A stretch of DNA of 64,000 nt, taken from Cubamyces lactineus. Lineage: Eukaryota > Basidiomycota > Agaricomycetes > Polyporales > Polyporaceae. The position numbers were made by a program, and so were the translations under genes. Below the pieces are notes generated by a model, which did not search any database, was not told the origin of the DNA, and saw only the letters and a program-made list of their open reading frames with translations. Of the stretch, positions 11,126 to 22,830 are shown in pieces. The stretch lies in NCBI GenBank assembly GCA_022376465.1, contig JACDTU010000002.1:1860001-1924000 (forward strand), given 5' to 3'. How positions within the stretch are numbered: position 1 is the stretch's first letter; every line of letters starts with the position of its first letter.

Positions 11126-14100
11126 ATGCCTCCCAAGCGAACACGGAGAACGTCTCCCGCATCTACTGGGCTGACAGCTGGCGAAAGACTGAAGCGCGCA
11201 AAGCTCACTGGGAACGCTACCTACTCTGCCTGGGGTTGGGTTGGGACGGAAGCTACTGAGACGTCTCAAATCACGCTCGAACATCGCTTGGCTACTTGCG
11301 GACTCTCAAAGACTAGCAATAATCCACTGTGCTCAAACAAATATGTAGAGAAACGCAAGACGCCGCCAGAGAGCAAAGTTGTAGACAACAATACTCCTTC
11401 AACCCACACAGAACCGACGGATGATGTGATAGTAATATCTGATGACGAAGGGCCCTCTTGCAGTGTTAAATTGTGCAAATACAATCCGTACTGCTTGAAC
11501 TACCTCGGCCAAGAGAAGTGGGAAAATGCTGGTGAGCGGAGTCCCCATGTGCCTGCATCCAGTTCACTGACCGGGGGGCAGACAAAGCATATGAGGCGTA
11601 TATGAAGGCACACGATCTGGGGGAAAACCCTAAGGCACATACGAGGCAGTCCCATACGCCAATCGGGCTCAAAGTAAGCCCCTTGGCTTTCGGAGGTCTT
11701 GCAGGTGCTAATGGAATCTCACAGAATCTCGGAGCTACATGTTATGCCAATGCGTACTTGCAGGTACGCTCATGAGGCCAATGTGCGAGGGGACTTTGAT
11801 TCACAGATGTCCTCTGTAGGTGTGGTTCCAGGACGTCCTCTTCCGCATGGGAGTATACCAATGCCAGCCATTACAAGACTCAGAACACACCTTCGAAGTC
11901 GGTAGTCTGCCTCGGGCATTGTTGCCTCAGCTCACGCGCCTGTAGAATTCCCCCATCTTCCAGCTGCAGGTTACCTTCGCCGCCATGCAACACAGCGCGC
12001 TGAATACCTTCAATCCCGTCAAGTTGGTGGAGAGCCTGAAGTTGCGTGCCACCGAGCAACAAGACGCTCAGGAGTACGTGGCAACGTTCGCGCGCGACGC
12101 GAAGCCGACCGCTGATCGTCCGGCAGATTCTCGAAGCTATTCATGGCACATCTGGACACCGAATTCAAAAAGCAACAGAATCCAGAGCTGCAGTCTCTCA
12201 TTACGGATCAGGTATATGCCTAGGACCATCAGTATCGGTGCATAGAGCTCACAGATGTTCAGTTCGAAGGCAAACAGGTTTACAACACTGTCTGTCAGAG
12301 CTGCCAGCGCCGTTCAGAGCGCGACTCGAGTTTTCTCGAGATAGAGGTTAACCTCGAGGCAAGTGGAAATGAACCTTGTATTGCTTCCTGCAGAAATTTA
12401 CACGAGTTTTAGAATAACGCCACCTTGGAAGAGCGTCTGTCCGCATTGCTAGAACCGGAGATTCTCTCTGGAGATAACAAGTAGGTCCAGGCCGGTGACT
12501 GCGGGCTATTCATCCTGCTTGTATTGACTGTGCTGCTCAGGTATCTCTGTCAGCAATGCGATAGTCTTCAAGATGCTAAACGCTTCACTGAGCTCCGTGA
12601 ACTACCGCCAGTACTGCACTTCTCACTCTTGCGCTTCGTATACGACATATCCACAATGGAGCGTAAGAAGTCGAAGCAATCTATCCTCTTTCCGACCTTT
12701 ATCGACATGGACCGCTTTCTTGGCCCGCCGGAAGTCCGCGCCCAACGCAAAAAGCGTTCAGCGGCGAAAGAGAGTAAGAACCTGTACGAGCTCCGCGGTG
12801 TGCTCTTGCACAAAGGTGCTAGTGCATACCATGGACACTATGAGGCTCAGGTATTTGATGTTAAGTGCGTGGGATCTCCGTATTGTACTTGAGCTAGCAT
12901 CACTGAGTTTACTGGCCGGATAGGAACCAGTCTTGGTATCAGTTCAATGACGAAGAGGTCACGAAAATTGAGTCACTGGTACCCAAGCTCGACATCTCGA
13001 AGAAGGCTGGCAAGGCGGCGAAGGATACGAAGAAGTAGCCCATATTCTTTCAATCCTCCGAATTGATGGTCTTAACGTGGCAACAGGAAGAATGGCAACG
13101 GCGCTTCGAAGGTCCGACCACCACCCAAGAAACGGCGACGCATTGAGGACAGCGACAGTGAGATTGAGATCATCGAGTATGCACGAGAGACGCGGTCTGG
13201 CAGCTACATTACTAATGAGAATCCCTCTTCAGAAGTCCTCCACAGACTCAGGGTGGCGAGAAATCGCCACCGTCAGAAGGTCCAGAGTAAGCACGCGCGT
13301 ATGACATTCTCCGTGCTCACAGTAACCCTTCTCCATGACAGCTATATCTCGTCGAAGGACGCGTACATGTTAGTCTATGCCAGAGTAGGGAACAAGAGCG
13401 CTGCACCAATGCCCGGAGACTCCAATGGCGACGCCACAACGTCCCAGCCGCCAAATGTCGATATTGAGCCTCCGCCGAAAGCTATGGAAGTAGTACAAGC
13501 CATGAACGCTGCACACGAAATAGCGTGCAAAGACTACGACGAACGGTACGCAAGGCTATAATCCATGCTAATGAACGCACTAACATCGAGGCACAAATGA
13601 TGTTTAGCGAGAAAGAGACGAGGGCGCGTTTCGATCAGATCAGGAACACGGTCATGGATATCTATCGCAGCTGGAACTTATCTTCACGAGATGAAGTGAG
13701 TCAAAATGCTCGTTGCTCGACCCCAGGATCCTCTGACAAGTTCCCAGGATTGCATTGTCGCGAGTCGGCAGAGCTTGGAAGCCTGGATCTCACGCCATCT
13801 GGTTAAGCCAAAGACGCCCAAGCGTACACCATCGCCAGCATCAGCCGACGTTACACCCAAGACTGAAAGTCTCGATACCACCACGCAGGACGCGTTGACA
13901 TCGCACACCCTTCTGCCCATTTCTGAGGTCGTATGTCCCCACGGTCAACTTGACCCCGAAAAAGCGGCCTACATGAAGGTTGTGCGCGAAGTGAGAAACG
14001 CCCCCGATTTGTTTACTCTATGATCTCATCATGCTGTTTCAGATCGCATGCAGGCGAATAGCTGAGGAAGATGGGTGTCTTTTGACGCCGAAGTTGACTC

Positions 14101-15929
14101 CAGCCGATGTCTGTGCAGCCTGTGTGGAACGAATGTTCAAGGGTGAGGGGTCAATAGATCAGGATGTCGCAAGGACAAGCTCATCACGTCGCGTACAGAG
14201 AAGCTGTATCAGATTGAGCATCCGCGGTTGGTGTCTCGCTTCGACGAGGTCGCTGCTGTTGAGGACGACGAAGACGGCTACTGGATCTCGAAGGCCTGGC
14301 TCAAGGGTAGGGACTTTCGCTACTACGAATCATGGTGCAACTACTCACGAACCGTGATTCAGACTGGAGACTTGCGAAACCCAAGATGCATGTCGAGGGC
14401 GAGTCCGATCCGCCTCCGGACGCGGAACAGTTCCTCAGTGATGTGGTCTGCGAGCACGGGAAGTTGGCGACGAACGTGGCAACGCGGCGGCGAATATCTG
14501 CAGAGGCAAGTCATGCCTCGTTGGTGCTGGAGGAAGCATATGCTCACATTTGACTGATGCTTATAGGCCTACTCGGTTTTGTCTGAGATTTATCCTAGCT
14601 GGAAACCACCATCCACACGCACGGAGCCCTGTGCAATTTGCGAAACGCTTGTGCACCTGTCTCGTGAGGACAAGCGCGAGTATCGCAAGCAGGCAGAGGA
14701 AGAGAAGGTACTCAACCTTGCCGCATCTCTCGGTTCAAGTTGATTTACCGTTCCCCATGCAGGCGCGTCTAAAGCACATGCACGATAATGCGCTGAACGG
14801 CAATACTGCGCTACTGGAGGACGTCCCCTGCGCAATCGTACCATCTCAATTTGTCCGTTCTTGGAGACAGTGGCTCATGCGACCAAGCGAAGTTACTCGG
14901 CCCGACAGAATAGACAACTCTCAGTTCATCTGTGAGCATGGCCTGCTCGCGTTCGATCCCAATGTCACCGGCGATGTTGATTCGTCAATGACGATCATAA
15001 AGAGGAGCGATTGGGACGCTCTGGAGCAGTTGTGAGTATATCCCATCGTCTGTGTTGTTAGCAAAGGGACGGAATACTGGATGAATTCGGCAGGTATACC
15101 GGTGGTCCTCTCATCGCCATCGAGAACGCGGGTGGTAAATACACTCATGAGCTGGCAGTCTGTGCAGAGTGTCGCCTGCAAAGGTGAGCGAGTCAGAGCG
15201 CCTGATGCGTTAATCGTCTTGAGACTGATCTGGCCCAAGGCGGACATCGTTTGACATGACTGAGATCACTATCCGCGTCTTGGGACCCAACGACCCGGTT
15301 CCTACGCCACAGACATATAACCAAGAACCAATACAACCAACCAAGCCCATTCAAACCACCTTGACAACGTATAGCAAGCGGCAAAATGAGGGCTATCGGA
15401 AGTCGAAGCGCATTCGACAGGTCAAGGAGTACGGCAAACGTCGTAAGATCACGATTACGAAGGCTATGTCGGTCAAGGAGCTCAAGATCATGGTAATGGC
15501 ATCGTCCACTGAGCCCTACCTTTCAAGCTGATTATTTTTCACGGGTCTGTCTAGTTGAATGACGAGCTCGGTATCCCAGTAATATCCCAGCGGCTGTTCC
15601 ATCGAGGACAAGAGCTAGATGACAGCTCTGCCACAATGCTCTCCCTCGGCATACTCTCCAATGACACCTTGGATCTGAAGGAAGAGAACGAGGATATTGA
15701 CTTGCTTTCCGACACCGACATAGAGATCGACGGCCCAAGGAAGAAACGGGTTGAGGGGCAGGCATTCGGTGGCACATTGCTAGGTGGTGGAAGTTCCTTC
15801 GGGCCCTCCGTACCGCCATCTTCGAGCCCGGACGCGAGTGGGCCTGTAGCATGCCCTGCCTGTACTTACGAGAATACGCCAGGAGATGTGGCATGTGCGA
15901 TGTGTGAGACATCGCTGCTTAATGTATGA
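11126..15929 (+). CDS. USP48-like ubiquitin carboxyl-terminal hydrolase
   Basis: Twenty-three exons join into 1195 codons (1194 aa): 11126-11531, 11582-11673, 11725-11763, 11820-11897, 11946-12073, 12127-12211, 12263-12358, 12413-12480, 12541-12864, 12924-13034, 13087-13176, 13233-13286, 13342-13545, 13608-13695, 13748-13990, 14043-14142, 14199-14306, 14363-14505, 14567-14707, 14763-15031, 15094-15183, 15240-15492 and 15555-15929. Catalytic Cys is about residue 172 in NLGATCYANAYLQ, and the His box AYHGHYEAQ is near 430. A Cys4 zinc site is formed by CQSC and CQQC. DUSP-like segments (DWRLAKPKMH, VVCEHGKL) follow around 550-900. A ubiquitin-like domain covers roughly 1040-1125. A RanBP2-type zinc finger, CPACTYENTPGDVACAMCE, ends the protein. 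It should remove ubiquitin from substrates, probably nuclear ones. Two introns (after 12358 and 14505) are GC-AG. Confidence 0.92.
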
Positions 15930-15975
15930 GCCCCATAATACACTACTATACAGGCAATTTCGCAAGGTGTACAGC

Positions 15976-17243
15976 TCACACCTCCCTCCAGTGATCCCGG
16001 GGCAAATCCCTCTCGTGACCCACAATGAGTTTCCCATCTGCACCTATCACGAATGATGTGAAGGTTTCCTCATAGCTGTAGTCGTACCAGAAGACGATTC
16101 GAGATAGATAGGGTGACCACTGCCGAAGAAGACTTTCCGCCAGGGGCGTTGCCGATGTTCGTATGTAGTCGACGGGATCTCCCTGGGTGATCCTCCGCAT
16201 CGCGACCCAGACCAGCGTCAGTTTCTTTTCACAGTTGACTGTGAAAGGACCTGGTTCCGAGTCCCAAGAGAATCCACGTCCAGATAGCCTGGCAACGATC
16301 TGTGATCACTTCTCAGCGGGTCGAACAGTGGTCTATAGCTCGACATACGAGGCCGCACCTGCCACTCGTCCATCTGAAGGGAACGTAAGCGAGGAAACTT
16401 GACTGCGACGTCGTTCAGGGTCCATTGAAGTGGGCGCCCAAGCTGCATCCTAGGCAGGCCAAGTCGGAGGCTGACGAGGGTTCCTCCAAAGTTCTTCGCA
16501 ATCTCTGGAAGTTCGTGCAGGACGTAGTCTGGCATCCACAGATGGGTAAGGGACGGCAGGCGGAGGAACGACAAGAACGCTCGGTTGCGGCAGTCGAACT
16601 TGCATAGGTGCGGTAGCGTGATGGGACTAGCAGCAACAGGGGAGCGCGGCAAAATGTGCGATCCAGCTTCCACGAGAGGGGTCTCGATGGTGAGGTCCTC
16701 GATCGTTGCATTGGCTTGCATGAAGTTAAGCACCGTCGAATGGAGAGGAAGATCGATGACAAGGCTTTTCAGCGCAGAGAAGTGGACATTACTAAGAGCA
16801 TCCCCTTCCAAGCAGGCCGATAGGAACCAGTCCGCGAACACCCTCAACTCCAACCGCTCAAGGTGTGTTATGGCGCGCAACGTGTTGACGAGAAGTGGGA
16901 GGATAGGCTCTTCTGAGATTGGGTTGATGGCGGATACTTCCAATCTCAGTGCCTTTACGCTCGCGGCGCGGCGCGAACATTGTTGAACCGCACGACAGAA
17001 GCAAAGAGCCCGTAGAAAGCTTTCATCCCGACCTAGTGACACAGTATGATATAGGGCTCGTTCCGCTTCGTTGCGCAGAATGCGAGATACACGCGCCACC
17101 CGCGCTAGATCCTTGGGACAAGCCACGTGTTTGAAGATATCCTCCCACAGCTCGAGCGGGAATATGACGTTGCCACGCTCGCCAGCGCACTGTCCTTCTG
17201 CAGGCTGCAAAGTAGGGTTATGAGACAGAGGTGCCTCGCCCAT
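15976..17243 (-). CDS. F-box protein with leucine-rich C-terminal region
   Basis: Two exons, 16310-17243 and 15976-16238, encode 398 aa. Residues about 27-65 hold an F-box (FPLELWEDIFKHVACPKDLARVARVSRILRNEAERALYHTV region), the Skp1-binding motif. Leucine-rich segments follow (LERLELRVFAD, LKSLVIDLPL, LPSLTHLWMP). Agaricomycetes carry very large families of such F-box proteins, presumed SCF ubiquitin-ligase receptors with unknown targets. The intron was placed at the GTGATC donor and the CACAG acceptor because that preserves the frame. The stop lies only 47 bases from the stop of the convergent deubiquitinase gene, so the 3' ends probably overlap. Confidence 0.8.
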
Positions 17244-18256
17244 CCTGTTGAGCGCTCATCGTAAGCCATCGTGCTAAGCATTGTGCCAGTCTCCTAATAC
17301 GTCCACGTAGAAGTACACGAATGTGCACTCACATCCTCATGAAACCGTCTGTCGTGTCTTTGGAGGCGACTTGAGTGCCGTGACAACGCGCCTTCGGATG
17401 GTTCGAGGTTTGGGTCAAGGAGGGGTTTACGCACTCACGGTGTACTCACGGCGATCATGTACAGTACCCCTAATATCGCCGGTGTCAGATGGTACGAAAC
17501 AGTACAAACAAACACGTACAGCTATAAACACCATGCTCCTCAGGAACCTTGCATGCATGTGCGCAGAGCAGCCCCGGATGAGATTAAACCACACTGCTCG
17601 CACCTGAACGCAGACCGCTGGCTGATCAACGCAGCTTTGGCCATACTGCATCATGTCTGAGGTACTGCTGTAACGTCCAGCACGCAACCGCACTGCTTGC
17701 CATCACAACGGCGTTGCATCAGAAGAGCGGATGATGTCCGGAAACCTGAGGTCTCCGCATCTACCACCGCCAGCCCTACCTCTGCAACGCTGATTCTCAG
17801 ATGTAGGATGCTGCGATGCATGACATACACAAACCGATAAACGTATCAGTCCACAAGCGATACGTGTTCATCACATGCATACTCATGCAGCAACGACTGG
17901 TGCTTTCAAAGTCATCCCGCAGCATAATGTTGCTCTAAGAATTTCCATGATATACGAGATGAGGTCGTGATAAATCCAGATGCTACTCGCCATTGAACCA
18001 AAGTCAGTCTACAAGCATTAAACGAAACATAGTCAGTCGCATGTAGGGAGAGACATGGTCGCAAGTGACACAAGGGACTGACCTATCCGTAAAGGTCAGA
18101 GCATATCGATTGCGTCCGGATAGTCGTTTGATACGGCAACAGCCATCCGATGACCAAGGGCCACATTTGCGTATAGTGAACGGAGACGAAGAGGTAAATG
18201 GGCCGTCGTTAATACTAGTACAAGTGGTATATAGTGATACACAGGTCGTAAGATGT
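17244..18256. other. Intergenic region upstream of the F-box gene
   Basis: About 1 kb between the F-box start codon and the 3' end of the FRG1 gene. Only short unconvincing frames occur and no family signature is present. It includes the F-box promoter and the FRG1 3' region. Confidence 0.45.
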
Positions 18257-19279
18257 TCAACAAAAACGGTCGCTGATAAGATAGCGTGAAACGGTTTGTA
18301 ACAGCACATCATGATATGTAGTCTTACCTCTTGAGCTTTGCTCGCCTGTCCAGTAATGCCTCTGCAAGGCGCCCTTCTTTCTTCGCCTTCTTGAGCTGGT
18401 AGTACGGAACGATACGATGGTGAGCTCAGAATCAGATTCGAGCTAGGCGGTACACGCACCTCCTTCTTATCGCCTGTTGATACCACCGTTCTACCAGCTC
18501 CCCAAGCCTGATACATCTTACTAGAGTAGACGTGAGTGATGTGCTCATATGATGGCTATTCGTTGCACCTACTTGGTGCTCGTTTCGTCGATAGAAGAGA
18601 CATCAATCAATCCCTCCTTCCGCTTCTTCTCTTCCTCATGCGCTTCTTTCTTATACTTGTTTTGGACTTTTACCCAGAAACGTTCTCCAAAGCCAATTTC
18701 GTCGCTGTCTCCGCGCAGGGCAAGTTGCCCACCCGCAACCTCGTCCACACTCATGTACTTCTCATACACATTCTGGAACGCCACCATGCCGTCTGGGAGC
18801 ACGATAGGCGTCCATTCCTCTTGAGGACCTCGAGCTTCGCGATCGGCAGAGACGATACCGTGCTTGTCGCATGAGATAAACTTGCCCTCCCCCACGCCCG
18901 TACGCAAGTTGATTGTTGATGCGCCTGCGACCCGAGTGACAACCCATACTTGCGAGACGTCCGTAGGTATGCGGTCTTTAACGCTCGGCGGTGGTGAGTC
19001 GTCGGACTTGTCCTTGTCGACAGATTGAAGGAGGATGCGTCCACGCGTAGAATCGTACGTGATACAAATGGGTGAGGGGTCGGAGGGGTGCACTATGAAA
19101 GTAGGGCCGCGAATCTCAGCTGGGCTCTCCGGGAGGACCCACGTCTCGGGTGCTTCGTCGTTGTCATCTTTGCGCCGTCGTCTGCTGGGACCCTCCTCGC
19201 CACCCTCGTGCTTGCGCTTCTTCTTCGTCTTCTCGCCCTTGAATTTGAGCTTGGTGGGTTTCACTTTGTCCGCAGACAT
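18257..19279 (-). CDS. FRG1: FRG1-like protein (RNA-processing, beta-trefoil/fascin-like)
   Basis: Exons 18573-19279, 18460-18520, 18328-18395 and 18257-18272 sum to 284 codons (283 aa). A basic N-terminus (KLKFKGEKTKKKRK) precedes the trefoil core with GKFISCDKHGIVSADREARGP and ERFWVKVQNKYKKEA. The spliced C-terminus carries the family hallmark KKELKKAKKEGRLAEALLDR, and the last 16-nt exon supplies the final residues DRFC and stop. FRG1 family proteins are nuclear or nucleolar and associate with spliceosomal and RNA-biogenesis complexes; actin bundling has been reported for animal members. The family ending is recovered only when all introns are removed, which strongly supports the model. 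Confidence 0.93.
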
Positions 19280-19568
19280 AGTGTAAGCGCAGCGTGTTAT
19301 ATGTTAATCCTAGACAGACAAGTGTGTTGTATGGGCGCAGAGCAAAGTAGCCGAGACAGCAGAGTCGAAGATGAAGGCGGCTGCAGACCAAGTGCGCTGA
19401 AGTCACTTCGGCGCTTCGCCGCACACTGCTGTGACGACGTTACGGCCCGTTACGGGATGGTTTCGTGTGACATGCTCGTGTTACGCGTGACTTTAGGCCG
19501 CCCGCGCTTGGTCGTAGGAGGGAGGAAAATCTGCCATCGTCACCGCCGACATCCTCAAGACCCTCAAG
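19280..19568. promoter_or_regulatory. Divergent promoter region FRG1 / RPL26
   Basis: About 290 bases separate the FRG1 ATG (-) from the RPL26 ATG (+). No TATA box is evident, as is common for ribosomal-protein promoters. Confidence 0.4.
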
Positions 19569-20307
19569 ATGAAGTTCAACCCCGGTCAGTACTTTTCCGT
19601 TGCAGGCTGAAACGCTGTCGGATCGCTGCAGAGAAGTTTCGTGGCGATGGGAGAGGTGGATACGGGTGGATTGCATGCAGGCGTTATGGATGTGGTGTGT
19701 ACGGTCAGTTCAGTGTACTGACATGCGTCCCTCCCTGCGTACAGACGTCTCCTCCTCCCGCCGCAAGTCGCGCAAGGCGCACTTCTCTGCGCCCTCCTCC
19801 GTGAGGCGCAAGATCATGTCCTCTTCGCTCTCCAAGGAGCTCCGCGCGAAGTACAACGTATGTTCCCCTTCTCGGTGAAATGAGCGAGCGAAGCCCAATA
19901 ACAGCGCACATAGACGCGGTCAATACCCATCCGCAAGGATGACGAGGTCCGGATCGTCCGGGGCAAGTACAAGGGTCGTGAGGGCAAGGTGACCCAGGTG
20001 TACCGCAAGAAGTGGGTTATCCACGTCGACCGTGTCCAGCGCGACAAGTCGAACGGTGCTTCCGTCCCCATTGGCATCCACCCCAGCAAGGTTGTTGTCA
20101 CCAACCTCAAGCTCGACAAGGACAGGTGCGTATTCGCTGCTGCAGATGGAATAGACGAGAACTCAATTTGCACTAACCATCTAGGCGGGCAATCCTTGAG
20201 CGGAAGGACAGGAAGAAGGCCGAGAAGAGCGAGGACGTTGAGATGACTGACGTAGGTGCAATATGTCGCAACCGGTACCATTCCAGCTGACCCGTCTCTA
20301 CTAGTAA
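19569..20307 (+). CDS. RPL26: 60S ribosomal protein L26 (uL24)
   Basis: Exons 19569-19584, 19745-19857, 19914-20125 and 20185-20251, then probably a final TAA at 20305-20307, give 136 aa. The protein starts [19 protein letters not shown]. It carries the KOW-type segment [19 protein letters not shown] and then [17 protein letters not shown], unmistakable for L26/uL24 of the large cytosolic subunit near the exit tunnel. The tiny first exon (16 nt) followed by a longer first intron (160 nt) is a usual ribosomal-gene layout. If the last intron is retained, translation ends at a TGA at 20288-20290 after 12 extra residues instead. Confidence 0.95.
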
Positions 20308-20582
20308 TTCTCTTGGCTGTCCTTGTGATTTGTTCTTCCTGGCTCTCACCGCATCGTCTCTGCAAAATCTCGCATGTATGTATGCCCCTACGCACATGTT
20401 TATGCTACATGGGCCTCAGGCCGCCCCCGCCGCATCCGAAGTGCTCGCAGGAAGTGGGGTCAAAACGACCTATTCGCAGAGTCATGCATTTGTATTGTAC
20501 ACGGAGAAGATGGGGTATCGCATTCCATGACATGACAGTGTGAACGAAAAGCGTCCATAGGGAGGTATGGCATACGATGTCC

Positions 20583-21534
20583 TCAGAAAATGACATCCTC
20601 GTCTTTACTTCCAAGCAAATCGCCACCGCCGCCGGTAAGGTCGGGAGGCATCTCGATGATATCTGGTATCTCCTGGGTTTTACGAAGGGCTTCGGCAGCC
20701 TCGGCGTCTCGTTTCTTCTTGCCCTGTACCTTCTTCAAGCTGGAGGTGATAGATAGTACCTGGACGTCTGAGTAGCATAGAAAGTAAGAGCTCACCGGAA
20801 GAACTCTTCTCTGTCCATCTCGTCGAGTTCGCTGGAGATGTACTTGATGGTGTTCTCTAAACGAGGGATGACCACATGCTCTATAGCGTTCACTCGACGG
20901 TTGGTTGCACGGATAACTTCGTCCAAGATCATGAAAGCGGTTTGGAGGGATGCGAGGTCCACCAGAGTCTCCACTGCTTTCGCGTACACTTCTTTCGCGC
21001 GCAGAACTTGCTGACCACCGCGACCCAGGCCCGTCAGGTTGAAGTCTGGATGCACCACAGGACACGGCGTATACGTGAATACCCAGATCGCACATAGATG
21101 CGTTCACGACGCACCTGATCCTGGCACCCGGTCAACCTCGAACGCAGGGAGCACGACGCCCGATACGTTCTCCTGCCTCGCCTTCACCTTGAACGACGCG
21201 GATTTGGCCTGCTCCTGCACCAGATACGAGATGTCGCCGGTCGCGTATGTGACCTCTGCGAGCGAGAACGATGCAAGCTGCATCACACGGCCCATCTTGC
21301 GTTTAGCCTGTATGAAATGGCAATCTCGGTCACCATCTCACCCAGTATTGAAGCACGATCAAGCTGCCGCACCTCATCTACTCTGCGGAGGATTGCCCTG
21401 AAGCGGGTCGTGAGGGCATCGCGCTTCTTGGCTAGGAGTGAATGGCCTGTTTGAGCTCCCTTCAGGCGAGTCTTCGTGTTCGTGAGGGCCATCCGCGTAG
21501 GGAAGATATTCTCGCGAGGGCCTGTCCCAGACAT
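20583..21534 (-). CDS. VMA8: V-type proton ATPase subunit D
   Basis: Exons 21373-21534, 21115-21307, 20796-21045 and 20583-20739 sum to 254 codons (253 aa), the usual size. The N-terminus has [20 protein letters not shown] and [18 protein letters not shown]. Next come [19 protein letters not shown] and LGRGGQQV, then [19 protein letters not shown]. These are the diagnostic blocks of subunit D, the central rotor stalk of the V1 sector that acidifies vacuoles. The Gly-rich acidic tail ends SKDEDVIF. It is convergent with RPL26, with about 275 bases between the stops. Confidence 0.95.
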
Positions 21535-21738
21535 CCTGACGATTCGAGGAGTTCGACGTGTACGACAGCGAGAGGATACAAAGGGCACAGAGCTGAGAGA
21601 ACTCCGTCCCGTAGTACTAGCAGGAAGCGAAAGCCAGCTTGAAGCTACCCTGCAAGCGCCTGAAGTAGCCGCGACGTCAGTGATAGCTGCCTGAGAAGTG
21701 TGGTGATACGACACGGCATAACACTGGATTTTGACATC

Positions 21739-21811
21739 GCCGGGATAGCTCAGCTGGGAGAGCAACAGACTGAAGTTCTGGAGGTCGCGTGTTCAATCCA
21801 CGCTCCTGGCA
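21739..21811 (+). tRNA. tRNA-Phe (anticodon GAA), no intron
   Basis: A 73-base cloverleaf: acceptor GCCGGGA pairs with TCCTGGC (one G-T), discriminator A. The D stem is GCTC/GAGC. The anticodon loop is CTGAAGT, with GAA at positions 34-36. The T stem is GCGTG/CACGC with loop TTCAATC. The anticodon stem ACAGA/TCTGG has an A27-G43 mismatch at its top. Internal A box (TAGCTCAGCTGG) and B box (GTTCAATCC) are present, and a T5 run for polymerase III termination follows near 21836. No intron after position 37. Confidence 0.93.
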
Positions 21812-22830
21812 TTTGGATTTGGATTTGAAGACAGCCTTTTTACATGTGTCTCACGCCCACATCGCCTCTGTACATACATAATACCGGTGGTAACAATCCT
21901 GGTCCCTACATCCACTTGTTCTACTGAGACTGCCGTGATTATCCATGTAGCATTCAATCTGCTACGTCAGCGGGTGTTCCTGACAATCATTTTTAGGCTT
22001 CAGTATGAGATGAAATGCGTCTCACCATCTCTCATGCACGCGGTCGGCTGTCGTCAATACATGCGCGAGAAGAAAAAAACTTGTATGACTGTTCGAAACA
22101 CGGTGATGGTAAGTACAGTGGTATGTTGGATCGGAACACGTATACACATGCATGCAACGACGCGAGAGGGAGGAGAAGGCCCTGGATCCCATATATGTAC
22201 GCAGACGCGAGATGGAAGATGATATGATGCAGCAGGAGTCGCCGGTCAGCAAGAGGGTCGGGACGGTGAGTATGTGGGGAGATGTATGAGAACGGGAACG
22301 GGGGCGAGGGGGTAGCATACAGGGCAGAGCGCGAGAACAACCTTCACCTTCTAGGGGAGCTAAGAGGATACACATGTAAGGGCGGCACTGCTGCGCGAAG
22401 ACTGACGGGGGCGCACGGTACCGCAAGGGACCTCACCAGCGCGGTACCGGCACCCAGCACCAGCACCATATGCGAACGCGAAAGGGGGAATGACCATGAG
22501 GAGAACGCGGAGCGCGGAACGGCGATATGATCGACGAACAGCGACGTACGTAGGCCCGCGCGCAAAACAATCTAGATACGCACACATATACACAACACGC
22601 ACGTAACGCACGCCGGCACGAGCGAACGAATGGAAACGGATGGAACAAAGGAGCAAGCAAGCAAGAGGCCGAGTATGAGAGGAGGAGGAAGATGGAGATG
22701 GACGAGACAACCCAATATCACCGGCCCAGATAAGAATATACCATACACGTATACGTACAACTGCAACGCTGCTTCGCGCTCAACGCAGACACGTCCAACC
22801 ACGGGAAAGTCGAGGTGCGGTCCATCGGTG
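21812..22830. other. Gene-poor intergenic region
   Basis: About 1 kb between the tRNA and the 3' end of the regulator gene at 22831. Only short frames of skewed composition occur. No repeat family, RNA gene or domain is recognised. Confidence 0.45.

Noticed and set aside
14143..14162. A 20-nt GT-AG intron in the deubiquitinase gene that would keep KDKLITSRTE in frame
   Set aside because: Too short to splice. The 56-nt alternative 14143-14198 keeps the frame and the DUSP motif.
16227..16244. Palindromic TTCACAGT..ACTGTGAA at the F-box gene acceptor
   Set aside because: Short and isolated, with no second copy or partner site, so chance is sufficient.
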